Source of the DNA: Pseudomonadota bacterium
Lineage (GTDB): Bacteria; Pseudomonadota; Gammaproteobacteria; Burkholderiales; Burkholderiaceae_C
Assembly (NCBI GenBank): GCA_021816585.1
Contig: JAKAXL010000013.1
Location: forward strand, 1 to 64,000
Length of the DNA: 64,000 nucleotides
Direction: 5' to 3'
Shown here: in pieces, positions 56,405 through 64,000 of the stretch
How the letters are laid out: each line of letters starts with the position of its first letter
Numbering within the stretch: the stretch's first letter is position 1
Position numbers and translations under genes: made by a program
Notes under the pieces: generated by a model
Told to the model about the DNA's origin: nothing
The model's input: only the letters and a program-made list of their open reading frames with translations
Database searches by the model: none

Positions 56405-57292
56405 TCAGCGGTGCAGGCCGCGTTCGTCGGGCTCGTCGGTGGAGGTGGAGATCACGCTCGCCGAGCGCCCCTGCAGGCGGCGCCACGCGTACAGCCCGTA
56501 GCCCGACAGCGCGTAGACGCAGAACAGCCCGAACAGCACCAGCGGCGGACGATAGGCGATGAGCCCGATCAGCAGCACGATCAGGAACAGCGTGATGAAG
56601 GGCACGCTGCGCCGCAGGCTGACCGCCTTGAAGCTGTAGAAGGGCACGTTGGTCACCATGCTCATGCCGGCGAAGGCGGTGACCGCGAAGGCGCCCCAGG
56701 CGACGTGCGAGCCGCTGACGCTGGAGTCGGCCAGCACCCAGATGAATCCGGCCACCAGCGCGGCGGCGGCCGGGCTCGGCAGCCCCTGGAAGAAGTTCTT
56801 GTCGACGACCCCGATGTTGGTGTTGAAGCGGGCCAGGCGCAACGCGGCGCCGGCACAGTAGACGAAGGCGGCCAGCCAGCCCAGCTTGCCCAGCCCGTGC
56901 AGCGACCACTGGTACATGACCAGCGCCGGCGCCGCGCCGAAGGACACCATGTCGGCCAGCGAATCGAAATGCGCGCCGAACTCGCTTTGCGTGTGGGTCA
57001 TGCGCGCCACGCGCCCGTCCAGGCTGTCGAGCACCATGGCGGCGAAGATCGCGGTCGCCGCGCGCTCGTAGTCGTGCCCCATCGCCATCACCACCGCGTA
57101 GAACCCGGCGAACAGCGCCGCCGCGGTGAAGGAATTGGGCAGCAGGTAGATTCCGCGACGTCGTCGGCCGGCGTGCGGCAGGTCCTCGATGGGATCGGGC
57201 AGCCCGGGGTCGAGCCCGGGCTCCTCGTCGTGCTGCGTGCGCACGCGCCCCTTCGTGCGGTTGTCGGGAAGGCGGCTGACGTTGCGTGCCAT
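56405..57292 (-). CDS. pssA: CDP-diacylglycerol--serine O-phosphatidyltransferase
   Basis: Membrane enzyme that makes phosphatidylserine. The protein has 295 residues from the ATG at 57292. The CDP-alcohol phosphotransferase motif DGx2ARx8Gx3Dx3D is complete in DSLDGRVARMTHTQSEFGAH followed by FDSLAD. About seven hydrophobic helices follow a charged 45-residue N-terminus. Type II enzyme as in Gram-positive and many Gram-negative bacteria, unlike E. coli PssA. It follows psd by 10 bases, so the two steps to phosphatidylethanolamine are cotranscribed. Confidence 0.95.
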   Translation of the reverse strand: MARNVSRLPDNRTKGRVRTQHDEEPGLDPGLPDPIEDLPHAGRRRRGIYLLPNSFTAAALFAGFYAVVMAMGHDYERAATAIFAAMVLDSLDGRVARMTHTQSEFGAHFDSLADMVSFGAAPALVMYQWSLHGLGKLGWLAAFVYCAGAALRLARFNTNIGVVDKNFFQGLPSPAAAALVAGFIWVLADSSVSGSHVAWGAFAVTAFAGMSMVTNVPFYSFKAVSLRRSVPFITLFLIVLLIGLIAYRPPLVLFGLFCVYALSGYGLYAWRRLQGRSASVISTSTDEPDERGLHR

Positions 57293-57302
57293 GTGCGGCT
57301 CC

Positions 57303-57959
57303 TCAGGCGCCCTGCGCGGACGCCGCGAACTGCGCCAGCACGGTGCTGCTGGCATGCACCTTGTCGCCGATCGACACCAGCGGCCGCGCGTCCAGCGGCA
57401 GGTACACGTCGACCCGCGAGCCGAAACGGATGAAACCGAAGCGCTGGCCGCGTCGCAGGCTCTGCCCCGGCGTCACGTAGCACAGCACGCGACGCGCGAT
57501 CAGCCCGGCCACCTGCACCACCGTGACGGTACGCGACTCGCAGTCGAGCACCAGCGCGTTGCGTTCGTTCTCGAGCGAGGCCTTGTCGAGGTCGGCGTTG
57601 AAGAATCGCCCCGGGAAATAGCTCACCTGCATCACCTGCGCGTCCACCGGCGAGCGGTTGGAGTGCACGTTGAACACGTTCATGAACACGCTGATGCGCA
57701 GCGCCTCGCGCCGGGCGTACGGGTCCTGCGCGCGTCCCAGCGAGACGATGCGCCCGTCGGCCGGCGACAGCACGGCCAGCGGATCCGCGGGGATCGGGCG
57801 CGGCGGGTCGCGGAAGAACTGGATCACGAAAGCACTGATGATCCACAGGGGAATCGACCAGGCGAATCCGGCGAATACCCACGCCAGCACGGAGGCCGCG
57901 AGCACCGCGGCGATGAAGGGCCAGCCCTCGCGGGCCAGGATCGGATGCGGATAGTCCAT
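57303..57959 (-). CDS. psd: Phosphatidylserine decarboxylase, short form
   Basis: Pyruvoyl enzyme that makes phosphatidylethanolamine. The protein has 218 residues from the ATG at 57959. Two hydrophobic segments at the N-terminus ([20 protein letters not shown]) anchor it. SPADGRIVS and [16 protein letters not shown] are conserved, and the self-cleavage site is the Gly-Ser of [11 protein letters not shown], giving the pyruvoyl-bearing small chain. It precedes pssA in the same transcript. A plus-strand gene of unknown function is divergent from it. Confidence 0.95.
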   Translation of the reverse strand: MDYPHPILAREGWPFIAAVLAASVLAWVFAGFAWSIPLWIISAFVIQFFRDPPRPIPADPLAVLSPADGRIVSLGRAQDPYARREALRISVFMNVFNVHSNRSPVDAQVMQVSYFPGRFFNADLDKASLENERNALVLDCESRTVTVVQVAGLIARRVLCYVTPGQSLRRGQRFGFIRFGSRVDVYLPLDARPLVSIGDKVHASSTVLAQFAASAQGA

Positions 57960-58092
57960 GCCCTCAAGTGTAGCGGCCGTGCAGCGGCCGCCCGCCGCGG
58001 CTGCGGCCCGCCGACGGCAGGCTGCTAAAGTCCCTGCCGCGCCCCGCCGCCGTTCCGGGGCCTGCTCCCCGTTCCCGCGAAAGGTCACCGGC

Positions 58093-58647
58093 ATGTCGAA
58101 ATTCCCGCGTTCCCGCCTGCTTGTCCGCCTCGTCGCCCCGCTGCTCGGCGGCAGCCTGCTCGCACTGTGCGCGCCGGGCTTCGCCGCCACGCAGGCGCTC
58201 AAGCCCGGGCTGTGGGACTATGCGCTGCAGACCCGCAACGGCTCCGGCCCGTCGATGAACCTGGCGCAGATGCTGCGAAGCCTGCCGCCGGCGGCACGCC
58301 CGCAGGTGGAGGCCAGGCTGCGCGCGCAAGGCATGGCCCTGAGCCCCGACGGGGGATTGCAGATCTGCCTCGACGCAGGCTCGTTGGCGGCCGGCCATCC
58401 GCCGCTGCACCTGTCGGGACGCTGCGACGTGCACTGGAAGCACGGCGACCCCGCCGACTGGAGTTTCCACTACGCCTGCCAGACGCCCGTGGTGCAGGGA
58501 CAAGGCTCGCTGCACATCGCGTCGCCCACCGCGTACAGCTCGCACTACACGGTCAGCGGCCCGCACGGCAGCGTCAGCGGCCAGGCCGAGGCGCACTGGG
58601 TGGCCGCGTCCTGCGGCGGCGTGCCGCCGCTGCGCTCGGCGCGTTGA
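58093..58647 (+). CDS. DUF3617-like exported protein
   Basis: Protein of 184 residues with a signal peptide ([24 protein letters not shown]) and the opening [16 protein letters not shown] typical of DUF3617 proteins. The middle part has cysteine pairs (QICLDAG, GRCDVHW, YACQTP, ASCGGV). The family is periplasmic and its function unknown. Member of a three-gene plus-strand group between psd and ilvC. Confidence 0.75.
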   Translation: MSKFPRSRLLVRLVAPLLGGSLLALCAPGFAATQALKPGLWDYALQTRNGSGPSMNLAQMLRSLPPAARPQVEARLRAQGMALSPDGGLQICLDAGSLAAGHPPLHLSGRCDVHWKHGDPADWSFHYACQTPVVQGQGSLHIASPTAYSSHYTVSGPHGSVSGQAEAHWVAASCGGVPPLRSAR

Positions 58648-58719
58648 AGCGTCGGCGGGAGCCCTTCCAGCGGAGCGCGGGGCGTTTACATCCTGTTTCT
58701 CTTCAATGCAACGAGACGG

Positions 58720-58748
58720 TTGCGTTGCGTTAATTCCGCGTCTACAGT
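58720..58748 (+). promoter_or_regulatory. Sigma-70 type promoter
   Basis: TTGCGT (58720-58725), a 17-base spacer and TACAGT (58743-58748) lie about 50 bases before the next start codon. Spacer length is ideal and the area is locally AT-rich. Confidence 0.55.
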
Positions 58749-58800
58749 GGAGGCCATGGATCGGTCGAATCGACTGCCCGCAGCCTGGAGGACCCGGATC

Positions 58801-59211
58801 ATGAACACCTCGCGAATCCCCCGCATCGCCCTCGTCGCCGCCGTCGCGCTCGGCCTGGGCAGCGCAGCTCCGGCCTGGGCCGACGGCTGGCACGACCACG
58901 ATGGAGTCGGCCCGGCCGCGATCATCGGCCTGGCCGCCGCCGCCATCGCCGCTCCCTACGTCTTCGGCCCGCCGCGCGTGGTCGCGCCGGCGCCGGTCTA
59001 CGTGCCGCCGCCGGTGGCCTATGCCCCGCCGGTGGTCTACGCGCCGCCGCCGCCTCCGGTCTATGCCCCCGCCTACGCCCCGGGCTATGTGTACGCCCCC
59101 GCCCCGGTCTACTACGGCCGTCGCGGCGACGACGACTGGCATCGCGGCGGCGACTGGCGCCGCAGCGGCGACTGGCACCGCGGCGACGGCTGGCACGGCG
59201 GCGACCGCTGA
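58801..59211 (+). CDS. Small exported proline/tyrosine-rich protein
   Basis: Protein of 136 residues from the ATG at 58801, with GGAGG nine bases upstream; an in-frame ATG at 58756 would add 15 residues. A signal peptide (IALVAAVALGLGSAAPAWA) is followed by a short hydrophobic stretch (GPAAIIGLAAAAIAAPYVFG). Then come Pro/Tyr/Val repeats (VYVPPPVAYAPPVVYAPPPP) and a C-terminal tail of repeats of the form DWHRGGDWRR. Low-complexity cell envelope or surface proteins of this kind are common. No function is known. A promoter is visible upstream. Confidence 0.78.
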   Translation: MNTSRIPRIALVAAVALGLGSAAPAWADGWHDHDGVGPAAIIGLAAAAIAAPYVFGPPRVVAPAPVYVPPPVAYAPPVVYAPPPPPVYAPAYAPGYVYAPAPVYYGRRGDDDWHRGGDWRRSGDWHRGDGWHGGDR

Positions 59212-59217
59212 TGCGCC

Positions 59218-59889
59218 ATGTCCAGCGCGCTTGAGCCAGGCGGCTCGCCAGCGCCGGTGGCGGTCTCGCGGGGCGGTCGCCCGTCGCGCGAGGCCGCGCA
59301 GCTGCTGGGGGAGCGCATCCTCGACGCCGCCACCGAGCTGATGCTCGAGCAGGGCTACGGCGCCACCAGCATCGAGGCGGTAGCCGCGCGCGCCGGGGTC
59401 TCCAAGCGCACCTTCTACCACCGCTACGCCGACAAGGCCGCGCTGGTGCAGGCGGTGGTGGCGCGCATCGTCGACGCCGCCCGACCCGCCGCCCGCGCTC
59501 CCGAGGGGCATGCCGGCGACCTCGCCGGCGCGCTGGTCGAATTCGGCAACCGCACGCTGCAGGCGACGCTGGCGCCGCAGGTGCTCGCGCTGTACCGCCT
59601 GATCGTCGGCGAGTCCCACCGTTTCCCGGACCTGCTCACCGCGGCCGCCCTGACCGGCGGACGCACGCAGACCGTGCGGATGCTGGCGGGGCTGATGCGC
59701 AGCGAGCTTCCCGGACTCGACGCCGAGGAGGCGGAGTTCGCGGCCAACCAGTTCCTGCAGTTGCTGGTGTCGCTGCCGCAGCTGCGCGCGCTGGGAATCG
59801 GCGAGCCGATGCCGCCCGGCGAGCGCGAGCGCTGGGTGCAGCGCAGCGTGTCGCTGCTGCTCGACGGGCTGCGCGCCCGCGCCGCCTGA
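59218..59889 (+). CDS. TetR family transcriptional regulator
   Basis: Protein of 223 residues. The N-terminal helix-turn-helix is ILDAATELMLEQGYGATSIE followed by AVAARAGVSKRTFYHRYADKAAL. The C-terminal ligand domain ends in a TetR_C-type helix bundle (FAANQFLQLLVSLPQLRAL). It starts seven bases after the proline-rich protein gene and could be cotranscribed with it. The ligand and target are unknown. Confidence 0.9.
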   Translation: MSSALEPGGSPAPVAVSRGGRPSREAAQLLGERILDAATELMLEQGYGATSIEAVAARAGVSKRTFYHRYADKAALVQAVVARIVDAARPAARAPEGHAGDLAGALVEFGNRTLQATLAPQVLALYRLIVGESHRFPDLLTAAALTGGRTQTVRMLAGLMRSELPGLDAEEAEFAANQFLQLLVSLPQLRALGIGEPMPPGERERWVQRSVSLLLDGLRARAA

Positions 59890-59911
59890 TCCGCGCGGCA
59901 CACGCGCCGAC

Positions 59912-59979
59912 GGGGCGGCCCAGGGCCGCCCCAGGCCATCCGGTGCGGGTCCCGGTGCCCGGTCGGACCCGGCACCGGG
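59912..59979. terminator. Two GC hairpins between the TetR gene and ilvC
   Basis: GGGGCGGC/GCCGCCCC (59912-59932, five-base loop) and CCCGGTGCC/GGCACCGGG (59951-59979, eleven-base loop) lie between the convergent TetR and ilvC genes. Either could terminate transcription. No T-run follows. Confidence 0.5.
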
Positions 59980-59997
59980 GCTCCGCCTGGTTCAAGC

Positions 59998-61758
<1,761 letters not shown>

Positions 61759-63570
61759 TCAGAGGTCCTCGGACCCCAGCAGCATGTTGGTGATGCCCTT
61801 GCCGGCCTGCACCATCGGCCACACGTTGCTGGTCGGGTCGATGAGGAACTCGATGAACACCGTGCGGTCCTTCATCGCCAGCGCCTTGCGCAGCGCCTCG
61901 CGCACCTGCGAGGGCTTGTCCACGCGCATGCCCACGTGCCCGTAGGCCTCGGCCAGCTTGACGAAGTCGGGCAGCGAGTCCATGTACGAGTGCGAGTAGC
62001 GCCCGGCGTACTCGATCTCCTGCCACTGCCGCACCATGCCCAGGTAGCCGTTGTTGAGCAGCAGCACCTTCACCGCGGTGCCGTACTGCAGGCAGGTCGC
62101 AAGTTCCTGGATGTTCATCTGGATCGAACCGTCGCCGGTGATCACCACGCATTCGGCTTCGGGGCGCGCCAGCTTGATGCCCATCGCGTACGGCAGGCCC
62201 ACGCCCATGGTCCCGAGCCCGCCCGAGTTGATCCAGCGCCGCGGGTGGTCGAAGGGGTAGTACTGCGCCGCCCACATCTGGTGCTGGCCGACGTCGGAGC
62301 AGACGTAGGTCTCCTGCTCGCGCGTGAGTTCGTGCAGGGTCTCGATGACCATCTGCGGCTTGATCACGTCGTCGGACTTGTCGTAGCTCAGGCACTCGCG
62401 CTTGCGCCACTCGTTGATCTGCTTCCACCACGCGGCCATCGCCGCGGCGTCGGGCTTGCGCCCCTCGGCCATCTGCTGCTCGAGCTGCTCGATCAGCTCC
62501 GACAGCACTTCGCCGACGTCGCCGACGATCGGCACGTCGACCTTCACGCGCTTGGAGATGCTCGACGGGTCGATGTCGATGTGCACGATCTTGCGCTCGA
62601 TCTGCGCGAAGTCCTTCGGGTTGCCGATCACGCGGTCGTCGAAGCGCGCCCCCACCGCCAGCACCACGTCGCTGTGCTGCATCGCCATGTTGGCCTCGTA
62701 GGTGCCGTGCATGCCCAGCATGCCGAGGAACTTCGGGTCGCTGCCGGCGATCGCCCCGAGTCCCATCAGGGTGTTGGTGCACGGGATCTGCAGCAGCTCG
62801 GCCAGCCGTCGCAGCTTGTCGGAGGCCTCGGCGGCGATCACTCCGCCGCCGCTGTACAGGTAGGGTCGGCGCGCCTGCAGCAGCAGCTGCACGGCCTTGC
62901 GGATCTGCCCGCCATGGCCCTTGCGCACCGGGTTGTAGGAGCGCAGGTTCAGTTCGTCGGGGTAGTGGAAGCCGGTGGCCGCCACCGTCACGTCCTTCGG
63001 GATGTCCACCACCACCGGCCCGGGACGCCCGCTGCGCGCGATGTGGAAGGCCTTCTTCATGGTCAGCGCCAGGTCGCGCACGTCCTTCACCAGGAAGTTG
63101 TGCTTGACGATCGGGCGCGTGATGCCGACGGTGTCGCACTCCTGGAAGGCGTCGAGCCCGATCGCGTGGGTCGGCACCTGGCCGGTGATCACCACCATCG
63201 GGATCGAGTCCATGTAGGCGGTGGCGATTCCGGTGACCGCGTTGGTCGCGCCGGGACCCGACGTGACGATGCACACGCCGACATCGCCGGTGGCGCGCGC
63301 GTAGCCGTCGGCCGCGTGCACCGCGCCCTGCTCGTGGCGCACCAGCACGTGCTGGATGTCCTTCTGCTTGTACAGCGCGTCGTAGATGTACAGCACCGCG
63401 CCGCCGGGGTAGCCCCAGATGTGCTTGACGCCTTCGCGCTGCAGGCAGCGCACCAGGATCTCGGCACCGGTGATGTCGGCGGCCGAACGGGCGGGTGTGT
63501 GGGAGGGGGAGGATTCAGCCGTGAAGGACGGCTGGGCCGCGCCGCGCGCGGTGGCAGTTGCAGTTTCCAT
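61759..63570 (-). CDS. ilvI: Acetolactate synthase large subunit (biosynthetic)
   Basis: ThDP-dependent enzyme of 603 residues that makes acetolactate or acetohydroxybutyrate. The catalytic Glu lies in VRHEQGAVHAADGYARATG, the FAD-binding middle domain spans residues about 210-370, and the ThDP motif is TGDGSIQMNIQELATCLQYG. GAGG six bases before the ATG supports the start. The first about 35 residues are low complexity (METATATARGAAQPS). Large-small subunit-ilvC order is conserved in Burkholderiales. Confidence 0.97.
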   Translation of the reverse strand: METATATARGAAQPSFTAESSPSHTPARSAADITGAEILVRCLQREGVKHIWGYPGGAVLYIYDALYKQKDIQHVLVRHEQGAVHAADGYARATGDVGVCIVTSGPGATNAVTGIATAYMDSIPMVVITGQVPTHAIGLDAFQECDTVGITRPIVKHNFLVKDVRDLALTMKKAFHIARSGRPGPVVVDIPKDVTVAATGFHYPDELNLRSYNPVRKGHGGQIRKAVQLLLQARRPYLYSGGGVIAAEASDKLRRLAELLQIPCTNTLMGLGAIAGSDPKFLGMLGMHGTYEANMAMQHSDVVLAVGARFDDRVIGNPKDFAQIERKIVHIDIDPSSISKRVKVDVPIVGDVGEVLSELIEQLEQQMAEGRKPDAAAMAAWWKQINEWRKRECLSYDKSDDVIKPQMVIETLHELTREQETYVCSDVGQHQMWAAQYYPFDHPRRWINSGGLGTMGVGLPYAMGIKLARPEAECVVITGDGSIQMNIQELATCLQYGTAVKVLLLNNGYLGMVRQWQEIEYAGRYSHSYMDSLPDFVKLAEAYGHVGMRVDKPSQVREALRKALAMKDRTVFIEFLIDPTSNVWPMVQAGKGITNMLLGSEDL

Positions 63571-63876
63571 GACAGGCCTCGTTGAATTTCTCTGACGAAA
63601 AACCGTAGGCGCCTCTCCAGACAGGCTCGTGACCTGCTCTCGAGACTCGTTTCACAGATTCGCCGGGACCGCTGGCATGCCTGCCGGTCCGCGCCGCCCC
63701 CTTTTCCTGCACCGGAATCGGGGTCTTGCGCTCGAAGCGCCGGCGCGAGGGATGACCGCCGGCGTTTGCTCGGCCCGTGATAAGCACGAACTTGCGAAAC
63801 CCGGCCAGTGTAATGCGCCGCCGAGACGCCGACAAGGATCTTGCCGCGCCGCATCAAGCGCGCGGGCCGCGCGGAC
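63571..63876. other. 306-base gap upstream of ilvI
   Basis: No gene is supported. A probable ilvI promoter lies at 63807-63835, which would give an untranslated leader of about 230 bases. No leader peptide rich in Ile, Val or Leu was found, so classical attenuation is not evident. The right side is the 3' end of ispF. Confidence 0.6.
63807..63835 (-). promoter_or_regulatory. Probable sigma-70 promoter of ilvI
   Basis: On the minus strand TTGTCG (63830-63835), a 17-base spacer and TACACT (63807-63812) form a reasonable -35/-10 pair. Transcription would begin near 63800. Confidence 0.5.
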
Positions 63877-64000
63877 TCAGCCGGCGCCTGCGCCGCGCCC
63901 GCGGCGCAACAGGCAGGCCGCGCTGGTGGCGATGCCCTCCTCGCGCCCGACGAAGCCCAGGCGCTCGGAGGTCTTGGCCTTCACGTTGACACGCTCCGCC
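63877..64000 (-). CDS. ispF: 2-C-methyl-D-erythritol 2,4-cyclodiphosphate synthase, partial
   Basis: Only the last 40 codons are in the window. The peptide AERVNVKAKTSERLGFVGRE followed by EGIATSAACLL is the conserved C-terminal end of IspF, which makes the cyclodiphosphate of the MEP isoprenoid pathway. The LGFVGREEGIA segment lies at the trimer and CDP-binding region. The 5' end is beyond the window edge, so an IspD-IspF fusion cannot be excluded. Confidence 0.9.
   Translation of the reverse strand, partial: AERVNVKAKTSERLGFVGREEGIATSAACLLRRGRGAGAG

Overview
The window is about 64 kb of very GC-rich bacterial chromosome. Gene content and order point to a betaproteobacterium of the order Burkholderiales. 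Indicators are the dapC-dapD-pilU-dapE block, a sigma factor followed by DUF3619 and DUF3106 genes, rnfH-ratA next to smpB, a double-length UvrA-like protein, an ompR-envZ pair, and ilvI-ilvH-ilvC near psd-pssA. The genus cannot be fixed from the sequence alone. Almost all of the window is coding, and most genes are conserved housekeeping genes.

Layout. 1-3937 (minus): lysine and diaminopimelate genes with a pilus retraction ATPase between them. 4002-5377 (plus): ECF-like sigma factor, DUF3619 and DUF3106. 5398-9215: a PLP-dependent basic amino acid decarboxylase, then an NfeD/stomatin-type membrane pair. 9685-17000: four consecutive lipoprotein genes of the GloVer repeat class, each with about seven repeat modules. 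17002-25998: MarC, XerD-type recombinase, Ogt, QueG, TsaE, AmiC, DedA, MutL and MiaA. 25995-31751: the double UvrA. 31942-36881: OmpR/EnvZ, RnfH, RatA, SmpB and isocitrate lyase. 37174-41182: NAD(P)HX repair enzyme and an RNase R lacking its N-terminal domain.

41308-43694 looks like an accessory patch at a tRNA-Leu(CAG) gene. It holds a broken ISL3-type transposase with a decamer repeat expansion, a HepT/MntA toxin-antitoxin pair, a HigA-like remnant, a DUF1328 membrane peptide, a hemerythrin protein and a 12-bp tandem repeat. 43696-48872 (minus) is the most unusual functional unit. It encodes E1 alpha and E1 beta subunits of an acetoin-dehydrogenase-like complex, a free-standing lipoyl-domain protein, a lipoate-ligase-like protein and an AcoR-type sigma-54 activator. 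A well-matched sigma-54 promoter and TGTCGC/GCGACA palindromes lie upstream of the first gene. No E2 acyltransferase or E3 gene is visible in the window.

49076-52629 holds an AI-2E family permease, a GC-rich intergenic repeat and a four-gene minor pilin operon without pilY1. 52672-57959 encodes an SGNH hydrolase, WrbA, a GMC oxidoreductase, PssA and Psd. 58093-59889 is a three-gene plus-strand insert. 59998-63570 is the branched-chain amino acid set ilvI-ilvH-ilvC, and the window ends inside ispF.

The strongest candidates for something little described are the stripped-down lipoyl-dependent E1 module with its own ligase and sigma-54 control, and the tandem family of seven-module lipoproteins. 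Family assignments rest on motifs read by eye. No database search was possible.
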